A DNA stretch of 22,906 bases from positions 1-22,906 of the forward strand of contig CAJTZQ010000060.1 of the NCBI GenBank assembly GCA_910583795.1, written 5' to 3'. This document shows positions 1 to 6,365 of this stretch, in pieces. The position numbers were made by a program, and so were the translations under genes. Position 1 is the first letter of the stretch; each line of letters begins with the position of its first letter. The stretch is from an uncultured Muribaculaceae bacterium. Its GTDB lineage: Bacteria > Bacteroidota > Bacteroidia > Bacteroidales > Muribaculaceae. The notes under the pieces were generated by a model. That model worked only from the letters and a program-made list of their open reading frames with translations, had not been told where the DNA came from and searched no databases.

Positions 1-298
1 TATGGGAATCTATGCAGTATATAGTATCCTCTTTTATAACAACGCTTTGAGGCTCCCCCATTATCTCAGGGGAATCCTCATTGAATTCAATCGTTGAAAT
101 TGTTTTAAGATTTTTAGATATCGGAACAGATTTTTTTATATCAATTTCAATTCCGATGGGGTATTGGGATGCATCATAATTGTTCGATGCAGCATTAGCC
201 TGTGTACTCCTGTCAGTTTTACAACCATTACAGAAGATGGTCAGAAGTATTAGAATAGATATTCGATTCAAAACAGAATAAATTTTGGTGGTTTCCAT
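1..298 (-). CDS. 6-bladed beta-propeller lipoprotein, C-terminus outside window
   Basis: The gene starts at ATG 298 on the minus strand and is open to base 1, so only the first 99 residues are present. The start is METTKIYSVLNR, then a hydrophobic stretch ending in FCNGC, so Cys26 is the likely lipidated residue of an exported lipoprotein. The mature part has a short linker and the first beta-strands of a propeller-like domain (pattern ..TISTIEF...VVIKEDTIYCID). It matches the arrangement of the lipoprotein at 881-2041 and lies downstream of a similar small peptide gene (422-667) with about 120 bases between. It is the last visible member of the second copy of the duplicated cassette. The family is inferred from this N-terminal pattern and the context; the diagnostic GNGPGE-type loop would lie outside the window. 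Function unknown; this protein group is usually annotated as 6-bladed beta-propeller or BF3164-type lipoprotein. Confidence 0.65.
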   Translation of the reverse strand, partial: METTKIYSVLNRISILILLTIFCNGCKTDRSTQANAASNNYDASQYPIGIEIDIKKSVPISKNLKTISTIEFNEDSPEIMGEPQSVVIKEDTIYCIDSH

Positions 299-421
299 TG
301 GACTTTATCTCAAAAGTTAACAGAGGGGATCACTCGATATTAATTTTCCTACTCGTTTGCAAGATCAAGGCAAAGGCATATCAGTGACCCCCAATGTCGT
401 CATTTTTTGTTGGACGAGTTG

Positions 422-667
422 TTATTTTTCATCACAACATTTTTCTGGACCCTTACCGGCACAATTGCATCCCCAGCCATTTTTATACTCCACGGGAACG
501 ACATAAAGGTATCTCTGTGGTCCTGCACCTTCAGTTGCTGTGAGAGCCTCTATGTTGGCGATCTCTTGAGGTGTGAACTGATGGCGGGGAGTGCTGTTCC
601 CTGTAAGGAAACAGCCTCCTGCTGCGAGGGCTGCGAATGCAAGCCCAAAGTAAAACGGCTTTTTCAT
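422..667 (-). CDS. NVEALA-like small secreted peptide (copy 1)
   Basis: This is an 81-residue protein with a basic/hydrophobic leader (MKKPFYFGLAFAALAAGGC), a linker (NSTPRHQFTPQEIA) and the motif NIEALT, a variant of the NVEALA signature of a Bacteroidetes peptide family. After the motif comes a short tail with four cysteines (WGCNC and KCC). The first 45 or so residues are almost identical to the peptide at 2224-2514, while the tails cannot be aligned. The gene sits 21 bases after the stop of a DUF1573 remnant and upstream of a propeller lipoprotein, the same order as in the first cassette. The leader implies export. Cys19 in AAGGC might be a lipidation site, but the box is poor. Role unknown; a conserved leader with a variable Cys-rich tail suggests a secreted ligand, toxin or signal peptide, which is inference. 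Confidence 0.8.
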   Translation of the reverse strand: MKKPFYFGLAFAALAAGGCFLTGNSTPRHQFTPQEIANIEALTATEGAGPQRYLYVVPVEYKNGWGCNCAGKGPEKCCDEK

Positions 668-688
668 GATTGAAAATTTAAATAAATA

Positions 689-772
689 CTATTGATTGTT
701 TATCACTCCGGACAATTCGAATTGAATGTCCGGTTTGTTGTTTTCGAAAAGGATTGAGATAGTGCGGAAGGC
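689..772 (-). pseudogene. Remnant of a DUF1573 lipoprotein gene (last 28 codons)
   Basis: The minus strand here reads AFRTISILFENNKPDIQFEL followed by SGVINNQ and TAG. This is nearly the same as the C-terminal end of the DUF1573 lipoprotein at 2530-3402 (FFRTISILFENKKPDIQFEL, then SGEIINPNK). The match is clear at nucleotide level too, and the stop lies 21 bases before the peptide gene at 667, against 15 bases in the intact cassette. Upstream of base 772 the frame stays open but no longer resembles DUF1573. The simplest reading is that a tandem duplication of DUF1573-peptide-propeller was followed by deletion of nearly the whole second DUF1573 gene. Confidence 0.75.
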
Positions 773-880
773 ATGCCTCTTATTTCTTGCCGCTGTCTGT
801 TGCACAAGCCCAATACCTTTACACATACCATTAAATATTGCCGGGCAAAAAGATATTGTGGCATGATTTTCAGTTGGCGT

Positions 881-2041
881 CTATATAAGTGTTATTTTTA
901 GAACCACAAAGTCTTCTTCATCCTTGATGCTCTCTTTGCCCGAAACTTTTATATCCTGCCGCTCGATATTGCTAACAAATTCTTTTGCCTTATTGCCTTC
1001 GATAATTGAATATACATGTGTGTTGTCGGAATATCCAAGGAGTGGAAGTATTATGGAGCTGTCATTGTATAAATGACATTTCTTTACATTTCCTGATATC
1101 CTGTCGTAGAAAAGCGCATACATATTCTTAACATCATTACCCTGTTTTACTGTTTCAATTATATATTTGTCTGTTATGACAGTTCTGACGGGAATAGGTA
1201 AATCTGACATCAATAATTGATAAGCATTTTTTTCGTTGGCTTCCCTGAAATCAATTAATTTGTTAAAGTCTTCTCCATCAGCCATATATTTATATTCATA
1301 TATTGGTTTTAAATTATAATTGTCGTCAGGTGTTATTTCAAAAATATATTTAGAGAGAAGAGGTGGTGTGAATAATATGGAATTATCTGATTTAAAAAAA
1401 CAATGATCCTGCATAGATATGGATGCGACTGCTCCTCTTCCGAAAGATATCTTTTTCATCACTTCACCCGATTCAGAATTGAACAGCCATATTTCATCAG
1501 AATTTTCACTTATACCGGAAGGGATGATGAAATGTTCGGAATCAGAAATATCATAAACAAATTGAAAGTATACCGGTTTCTTCCCTTCGCCACCCGCAGA
1601 AGAAGGCACTTTCACACCTTTTATATAATTGAAACTGTCATCATAAAACAGCATCTTGTCTGGAGTCACTATTTCAATCAGAGATGAGTAGGGGTTATAA
1701 GCATAGCCTGTGACAATCGAGTATTCACCAGGTCCATTCCCGATTTTGCCTACAGAGTTTGATAAAGGAAAACCGTTCGGGTCAAAAATAAAAATATAAT
1801 TTCTGATGTCCTGTACTATTGTTTTATCTTTAAATACATAGAAGTTTTTAATATTCTTAGGATAATTGATATCTGAAAAAGTCAAAGGTATAATTTCCAC
1901 CTCCGATAAAATATCTTTAGATTCACAGTATGGAACATTTGAAAAGCTTATTTTATCGCAAGTGGTGTTGTTTTTGCGACATCCGGCAAAATTAAAGACA
2001 CTGATTAAAATAATAAATGTAAATTTGACTGAGATATTCAT
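881..2041 (-). CDS. 6-bladed beta-propeller lipoprotein
   Basis: This is a 386-residue lipoprotein. The chosen start is ATG 2041 (MNISVKFTFIILISV..) because it gives a compact signal peptide ending in the lipobox NFAGC, with Cys21 lipidated; a start 12 codons upstream would add a polar head before the signal. The mature protein has propeller-like repeats of short strands and the family-typical loop GKIGNGPGEYS about residue 95, which is characteristic of Bacteroidetes 6-bladed beta-propeller lipoproteins. It lies 182 bases downstream of the peptide gene at 2224-2514, separated from it by a strong hairpin. These propellers have no established enzyme activity; the constant pairing with NVEALA-like peptides suggests that it binds or presents the peptide at the cell surface or in the periplasm, which is inference. 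Confidence 0.8.
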   Translation of the reverse strand: MNISVKFTFIILISVFNFAGCRKNNTTCDKISFSNVPYCESKDILSEVEIIPLTFSDINYPKNIKNFYVFKDKTIVQDIRNYIFIFDPNGFPLSNSVGKIGNGPGEYSIVTGYAYNPYSSLIEIVTPDKMLFYDDSFNYIKGVKVPSSAGGEGKKPVYFQFVYDISDSEHFIIPSGISENSDEIWLFNSESGEVMKKISFGRGAVASISMQDHCFFKSDNSILFTPPLLSKYIFEITPDDNYNLKPIYEYKYMADGEDFNKLIDFREANEKNAYQLLMSDLPIPVRTVITDKYIIETVKQGNDVKNMYALFYDRISGNVKKCHLYNDSSIILPLLGYSDNTHVYSIIEGNKAKEFVSNIERQDIKVSGKESIKDEEDFVVLKITLI

Positions 2042-2163
2042 ATTATGATAATAATAGTTTGAAAAGATTGATCGCAAAAAGAAGTGTGGGGTAATATTTA
2101 TTTGTGAAGATGGAATTATGGATGTCCATAACTACTGGTGAACGACATTATAAGTATGCCTGG

Positions 2164-2191
2164 TAGAGTCCACTTAAAAAAGTGGACTCTA
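2164..2191 (-). promoter_or_regulatory. Intercistronic hairpin between peptide and propeller genes
   Basis: A perfect 12-bp inverted repeat (arms TAGAGTCCACTT and AAGTGGACTCTA) encloses an AAAA loop. It lies between the stop of the peptide gene (2224) and the propeller start (2041). On the minus strand no T-run follows, so it is not a standard intrinsic terminator. It probably stabilises or punctuates the transcript so that peptide and lipoprotein are made in unequal amounts. Confidence 0.6.
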
Positions 2192-2223
2192 TCATTTATC
2201 AATAAAAGTATGAAGCCAATAGT

Positions 2224-2514
2224 CTAATAGCATGGTATTCTACATGAAAATTGTTGAAGCCCAATATATGTACATGGATTGTACATGTATTCTCCGCATA
2301 TATATATTCTACTTGTGTCGGCTATAAAGCAGCGACCCTGATTTCCTGAGCTACAAGTTATTGTAGCTCCTATATCTTCTGATTGAGTGAGAGCCTCGAT
2401 ATTGGCGATCTCATCAGAAGTGAACTGATGACGGGGAGTGCTGTTCCCGGCAAGGAAACAGCCTCCTGCCGCGAGGGCTATGAATGCAAGCCCCAAAAGA
2501 AATTTCTTGTGCAT
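2224..2514 (-). CDS. NVEALA-like small secreted peptide (copy 2)
   Basis: This is a 96-residue protein with the same leader and linker as the peptide at 422-667 (..LGLAFIALAAGGCFLAGNS, then TPRHQFTSDEIANIEALT). The tail after the motif is about 50 residues with six cysteines (C-SSGNQGR-C, IYIC, NPC, FSC, IPCY) and is unrelated to the tail of the other copy. ATG 2514 lies 15 bases after the stop of the DUF1573 gene, so the two are almost certainly co-transcribed. The even number of tail cysteines suggests disulfides formed after export, perhaps with help from the CxxC thioredoxin-like domain encoded just upstream. It belongs to the NVEALA-like family by the motif NIEALT and its position; function unknown. 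Confidence 0.8.
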   Translation of the reverse strand: MHKKFLLGLAFIALAAGGCFLAGNSTPRHQFTSDEIANIEALTQSEDIGATITCSSGNQGRCFIADTSRIYICGEYMYNPCTYIGLQQFSCRIPCY

Positions 2515-2529
2515 TTGATTTGTTTTTTG

Positions 2530-3402
2530 TTATTTATTTGGGTTTATGATCTCTCCGGACAGTTCGAATTGAATGTCCGGTTTTTTATTTTCGAAAAGGA
2601 TCGAAATGGTGCGGAAGAATTCACCGGGTACAGTGTCCTGAAATTCGGCTGTCAGGTCATAGCCTGAACCGGGTAGAATTATTCTTGTGGAAACGGTTCC
2701 AGAAGTGCATTCACAGGAGGTGATTACATCCCGCACCTTCAATGTGTCCGCCGACTCATTGTGTAGTTTGAATACATGACTGACTTTTTCTCCGGAGGGA
2801 ATTTCTCCGAAATTGAATTCGAACACTTCCTCTTCTTGTGAAATATCCTGACTGACCGTACTATCCTCTCCGATTTTGGAAAGATACAGTTTCCCAATGC
2901 CTCCATTTACAACGGGATTCCCCATGGCTATTACCCTATGATTTCGGTCAATCAATAAAGTCTGAAGTTCCGCAATATCAGGAAAATGGTTAAGTCTGTT
3001 GAAGCTGTCATCCGGGTCATACACCATATTCCCGGAAAAGGAATTAAGCTTGACAAGGTGTTTCAGTTCTTTCAGATTGTCAGTCGCCGCCACCATTACC
3101 AACTCCACGGAATTACCTCCCCTTGCAGAATCCACCTTGTTCATGAATTCGTTCCAGAACGGAAGTTTCATCCGGCAGCCGGTACATCCTGTGGAATCAT
3201 AGTAAGACACAATTGTAAAGTCAGCGGTCGGTGGGGCAATCATCTCTCCGTAGACGGTAATCATGGAATCGGGAAACAGAATCTCCCTGCCGATCCATTC
3301 CTCAACAGCCTCGGCATAGACATCCCTTGCCGATTTCTTGCAGGAAGACACCGACATGACTGCGAGAGCAATGATGATAAGATATGGGAAAAGCCGTTTC
3401 AT
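2530..3402 (-). CDS. Thioredoxin-like plus DUF1573 lipoprotein
   Basis: This is a 290-residue lipoprotein with two domains. The signal MKRLFPYLIIIALAVMSVSSC gives a lipidated Cys21. Residues about 55-165 resemble a thioredoxin/TlpA-like fold with the active-site-like CTGC (Cys73, Cys76) after a hydrophobic strand (FTIVSYYDSTG), and residues about 190-290 are DUF1573, an Ig-like domain, with the typical paired cysteines CEC at 230-232. It acts in the periplasm or on a membrane surface. The CxxC motif is compatible with thiol redox activity and hence with handling of the Cys-rich peptide encoded next to it (inference). It follows the 126-residue gene by 22 bases and leads into the peptide gene. 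A remnant of a second copy lies at 689-772. Confidence 0.85.
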   Translation of the reverse strand: MKRLFPYLIIIALAVMSVSSCKKSARDVYAEAVEEWIGREILFPDSMITVYGEMIAPPTADFTIVSYYDSTGCTGCRMKLPFWNEFMNKVDSARGGNSVELVMVAATDNLKELKHLVKLNSFSGNMVYDPDDSFNRLNHFPDIAELQTLLIDRNHRVIAMGNPVVNGGIGKLYLSKIGEDSTVSQDISQEEEVFEFNFGEIPSGEKVSHVFKLHNESADTLKVRDVITSCECTSGTVSTRIILPGSGYDLTAEFQDTVPGEFFRTISILFENKKPDIQFELSGEIINPNK

Positions 3403-3424
3403 GAAAAGTAAAAATTTAACGGTT

Positions 3425-3805
3425 TCAATTTATAGAAAAATATCCTATATATTCTGACCCGTCATAATTAAGAGATATTTTATAATCTCCACTTTCCCTT
3501 TCAAAATACATATCGATATAACTATTATCAAAAAAAGTAGTGGACCAGATTTCCATGGAATTTCCCAGTCTGACTAACTCGACATTCATCGTATCGTATT
3601 CGAATGGAGACTCAAAAGAAATTTTATCATCCTCCACATGACAAACTATACAGATCTGCTTAGCAGACGCAAACTTTCCATCCTTTTTTTTAGATTTCAC
3701 TATCAATATAGGAATTTCTGTAGATGAAGGAGCAGACGGTTGTTCCATCGATTCTTTATATGATTCAGTTGCATACGAACATACAAATGAACCAATTAAA
3801 ATCAA
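3425..3805 (-). CDS. DUF3244-like small exported protein, native start disrupted
   Basis: This is a small beta-rich protein whose end (SGDYKISLNYDGSEYIGYF) resembles the C-terminal part of DUF3244 proteins, Ig-like secreted proteins of Bacteroides; the family call is tentative. As listed the frame opens at a TTG (3805), giving 126 residues with a clipped signal (LILIGSFVCSYA). An in-frame ATG at 3833-3835 would give a normal export signal, MN*LLKYYVSLILIGSFVCS, except that codon 3 is TGA (3827-3829), one base from CGA or AGA (Arg). A promoter-like -7 element lies about 18 bases above that ATG, which supports it as the original start. The rest of the frame is intact, so this is either a very recent nonsense mutant or is rescued by the TTG start. 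It is the first gene before the DUF1573 lipoprotein. Confidence 0.6.
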   Translation of the reverse strand: MILIGSFVCSYATESYKESMEQPSAPSSTEIPILIVKSKKKDGKFASAKQICIVCHVEDDKISFESPFEYDTMNVELVRLGNSMEIWSTTFFDNSYIDMYFERESGDYKISLNYDGSEYIGYFSIN

Positions 3806-3835
3806 ACTTACATAATATTTTAGGAGTCAATTCAT

Positions 3836-4182
3836 AGATTAAAAATTTTTGCACAAATTTATATAATTTTTTCATTCAAATCATAAAATTTCTGTCTAAT
3901 CACTATCTACATCCATACTTATAAATCATTATGTCTCAATAGCTTATTTTTATTACCTTCTACAAGATACACAATAATGACATAATTCCCAATACTTTTG
4001 ATATGTAGAAAAAATAATGACATTTTCAATCAACAAAGTACTTATTGACTTAAGTTTAGCAAGTTCACTTAAGGTTTGGAGGTTAAGGGGTTAAAGAGTT
4101 ATATCTATACATAATATCTTAGAAAGCCGGATATCTTTCCACAATTGAAGATTAACCTTTTAACCTTATAACCTCATAACCC
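3836..4182. other. AT-rich intergenic region with a GGTTA repeat structure
   Basis: No gene is seen here. The left part holds the -7 element at 3854-3861. The middle (about 3880-4070) is AT-rich and shows nothing recognisable. The right part (4073-4182) carries the two opposed 8-bp repeat arrays described separately. No U-tract terminator is seen downstream of the gene that ends at 4183. Confidence 0.5.
3854..3861 (-). promoter_or_regulatory. Candidate -7 promoter element of the secreted-peptide operon
   Basis: The minus strand reads TAAATTTG, an exact match to the Bacteroidetes -7 consensus TAnnTTTG. A TTTG lies upstream (3877-3880), but the 15-base gap is shorter than the usual 19-21, so the -33 match is weak. 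Transcription would begin about 12 bases before the ATG at 3835. Confidence 0.45.
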
Positions 4183-4185
4183 TCA
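4073..4185. repeat. Two opposed arrays of 8-bp GGTTA-type repeats
   Basis: On the plus strand from 4073 are four degenerate 8-mers (GGTTTGGA, GGTTAAGG, GGTTAAAG, AGTTATAT). On the minus strand from about 4182 down to 4151 are four more (GGTTATGA, GGTTATAA, GGTTAAAA, GGTTAATC). The arrays face each other, and their cores (4081-4094 and 4152-4165) can pair over 14 positions counting G-T wobble, with a spacer of about 57 bases. The structure lies just after the stop of the TPR gene and may serve as its 3' end. Confidence 0.55.
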
Positions 4186-6087
4186 GCTTTCTTTAGTGTT
4201 TAAATCGGACAGCATCGGGATATATTTTTTTAATATTTCAAGGTTATCATTAGATATTGACCGGCATTTTTCTTTAAGACGACTTCGCCTCACCGATGCA
4301 TTTTTCTCTGAAATGTTCATCAAAACACTTATTGAAATATAATTGAATCCACAAATATCATATATCAATAGCCTTATCCAATCTTCACTCAATGACAGAT
4401 TATCCCTGATTATAGAAATTATGCCTTCCATTAGTCTGTCTATCTCCCGCTCCAATGATTCCAATACTTTACTGTCACGGTATCTATGATATATGACATC
4501 CAATTCAGCAATACACTTTTTCTCACGACTTGAATTATTGGCATTACAAAAAGCTGCCGATGCCTCATGCATCGCCTGAAAATTAGATTTCATCAAACTT
4601 ATCGACGTTTCAAGTTTTTCAGAGACAACTGATATCTCTTTTTCAAGAGATTCAATATTTTTGTTTAATGCAGACACTTTCTGTTGCATTTCAATCTTTT
4701 CTTCGTTATTCTCTAAAATCATATTTCTATATTGATTCACCTTATTTTCCAATTCTATTTTATTTCTTTTTAAAGAATTTATGAGTTTTTCATTCGAGAT
4801 TATGTTATCCACAAAAAGATCATTCTTTGCTTTCAACTTATCTGTGGTCAAAGTCAATTCTTTTATAGATCTATCCAATTCAAGTTCCTTCAACTTTTTC
4901 TCTTCCTTCAATTCACACTCTTTCCGCTTATGTTTTTCACGTATAAAACAAATCAGAACTATAACAGAAATAAGACCCAGTACTATAATGGCAAGTAATA
5001 ATTGATTCTGTCCGGTTTTCATATCCACCATCACCAATGCCTCATCTTTCAAAATCTCTTGATGATCCCTTTCCTGTCTTGTCACATCAAATTTTAATAT
5101 TTCTTGAATCTGCTCATTTTGAAGGGATACGACACTATTCATGGCTTCATAAGCCTCTTTAAAATTCCCCCGTAAAGATTCTATTTCAGCTTTGGCGGAA
5201 TACCATGCCAGTTTATCAGTCAGATTCCAGGCATCACTTATGTTTCCCAATAATTGTAATGCCTCATTAAATTTTCCATTATGAGCGGCTGTCAATACAA
5301 GGGGATAAACACCATTTAGAAAATTATCCTCCTCGTATTTTGTAATAATTTCATTGACAATCTCTGTCGCCATTTCATAATTACCCATCAACTGATAAGA
5401 AAATGCAATATTTTTCAATGCAAAAAGAGTTTCCTTATCATCTTTATTTCTTTTAGACAGTCTTAGACACTCTTCAAATAAAAATAAGGCGCTGTCATTT
5501 TTTTGAACACCTAAATAATATAATCCTTTAGCCCCGTAAATATGATTTACCACATCGCTGTCTAATGAATCACAAATGCATTTTTCAGCCAATTGAATAT
5601 TCATGATCTCGTCTTCATAATCATATTTCTCATGATATATCAATGCTATATTTGTATAAGTAAGCGCCACATATCTTAAAGAATCCTTACCGGAAGCGTT
5701 TTTTATAACATTATCGTATTCAACGAGTTTATTGATAGCAGAATCCGATGAAAATGCCTTGATAAAATGAGTAAGCATAGCTTCTCTTGAAGGGGTTTGA
5801 TTTTCGCAATAAAAGACATAGGCGTCGTTCATAGACGAATCTATATTTATCTCAAGACCTTGTTTCATTAAACTTGCAGTCTTCAGAACACTATATCTTG
5901 CCTTATCCTCCCCTTTCAACTTTTCAGGGTCTATCAATTTTAAAATCGTATATGCGGAATCAGGGAACTCCTCCAGCAAAGCATCCGCATCATTCATTTT
6001 TTTATCGTAAGCACCATCGTTTTCACATGATATAATGCAACTGATATTTATAATGAAATAAATAAAGAAAACAATTTTTTTAATCAT
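4183..6087 (-). CDS. Membrane-anchored TPR / coiled-coil / HTH regulator
   Basis: This is a 634-residue protein. ATG 6087 is preferred over an upstream ATG because MIKKIVFFIYFIINISC.. is a clean export signal ending in a lipobox-like IISC (Cys21). Residues about 30-340 are helical TPR-like repeats that would lie in the periplasm. A single membrane segment follows (about 362-382, LLLAIIVLGLISVIVLICF), then a long charged coiled coil (about 385-510). The C-terminal region about 565-610 (CGFNYISISVLMNISEK.. then VRRSRLKEK) resembles the helix-turn-helix of TPR-type Bacteroidetes regulators. This architecture is a one-protein sensor passing a periplasmic signal to a cytoplasmic DNA-binding end. 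The HTH call is by pattern only. The gene has its own promoter (6167-6198) and a leader hairpin (6113-6136). Its target is unknown; the neighbouring lipoprotein genes are candidates. Confidence 0.7.
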   Translation of the reverse strand: MIKKIVFFIYFIINISCIISCENDGAYDKKMNDADALLEEFPDSAYTILKLIDPEKLKGEDKARYSVLKTASLMKQGLEINIDSSMNDAYVFYCENQTPSREAMLTHFIKAFSSDSAINKLVEYDNVIKNASGKDSLRYVALTYTNIALIYHEKYDYEDEIMNIQLAEKCICDSLDSDVVNHIYGAKGLYYLGVQKNDSALFLFEECLRLSKRNKDDKETLFALKNIAFSYQLMGNYEMATEIVNEIITKYEEDNFLNGVYPLVLTAAHNGKFNEALQLLGNISDAWNLTDKLAWYSAKAEIESLRGNFKEAYEAMNSVVSLQNEQIQEILKFDVTRQERDHQEILKDEALVMVDMKTGQNQLLLAIIVLGLISVIVLICFIREKHKRKECELKEEKKLKELELDRSIKELTLTTDKLKAKNDLFVDNIISNEKLINSLKRNKIELENKVNQYRNMILENNEEKIEMQQKVSALNKNIESLEKEISVVSEKLETSISLMKSNFQAMHEASAAFCNANNSSREKKCIAELDVIYHRYRDSKVLESLEREIDRLMEGIISIIRDNLSLSEDWIRLLIYDICGFNYISISVLMNISEKNASVRRSRLKEKCRSISNDNLEILKKYIPMLSDLNTKES

Positions 6088-6112
6088 AGAATAAATTATA
6101 GCCTCATAAAGC

Positions 6113-6136
6113 TCAACTTTCGCAAACGAAAGTTGA
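6113..6136 (-). promoter_or_regulatory. Perfect palindrome in the leader of the TPR regulator gene
   Basis: Perfect 10-bp arms (TCAACTTTCG and CGAAAGTTGA) surround a CAAA loop, 26-49 bases upstream of ATG 6087 and downstream of the proposed start of transcription. It could be an RNA hairpin or a dimer-binding operator. A similar but imperfect palindrome (CTTTCG-AAAT-CGAAAG, followed by TTGAAT) lies at 16493-16512. Confidence 0.6.
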
Positions 6137-6166
6137 ATATCTAAAAAAGTATACACGACTTCATTG

Positions 6167-6198
6167 CGAATTTAGCTATAATTAACTATCATTCCAAA
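6167..6198 (-). promoter_or_regulatory. Promoter of the TPR regulator gene
   Basis: The minus strand shows TTTG (6195-6198), a 20-base spacer, then TAAATTCG (6167-6174), one mismatch from the -7 consensus TAnnTTTG. The leader would be about 75 bases and would include the palindrome at 6113-6136. The equivalent site in repeat copy B is a perfect match. Confidence 0.55.
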
Positions 6199-6318
6199 CG
6201 AGTTTAATCAAAAAACGCACAAATTTAAAATTTACATGATCTTTTTTTCAATCTCAGTTGTTATAAATACAGAAAATCGTTTCATGATGTTAGGTTAGTT
6301 AAAAGTATTATGTAAAGA

Positions 6319-6342
6319 AAAGGTCGATGTGAATCGACCTTT
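6319..6342 (-). terminator. Intrinsic terminator of the BF3164-like lipoprotein gene (copy A)
   Basis: A 10-bp stem (AAAGGTCGAT with ATCGACCTTT) and a GTGA-type 4-base loop, T-rich on both sides, 24 bases after the stop codon at 6366. The same hairpin occurs in copy B at 7594-7617. Confidence 0.8.
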
Positions 6343-6365
6343 CTTTATTTATTGATGTATATCCT

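Larger units (their letters stand above)
6149..6350. repeat. Direct repeat copy A: promoter plus terminator block
   Basis: About 200 bp nearly identical to 7439-7625, from GTATACAC to TTCTTTATTT. The longest identical stretches cover about 6253-6302. The block contains the promoter of the TPR gene at one end and the terminator of the preceding lipoprotein gene at the other, so it is a complete gene-to-gene spacer that has been duplicated. A second promoter-like pair is also kept in both copies (here -7 TAAATTTG at 6220-6227 with ATTG at 6249-6252). Confidence 0.85.

Noticed and set aside
2164..2191. Hairpin called as an intrinsic terminator
   Set aside because: There is no T-run after the stem on the minus strand, and the next gene continues the same operon; kept as a regulatory hairpin only.
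3827..3829. TGA at codon 3 as a recoded (selenocysteine or read-through) codon
   Set aside because: It stands in a signal peptide where a basic residue is expected, no stem-loop typical of recoding was recognised, and TGA is used as a normal stop elsewhere in the window.
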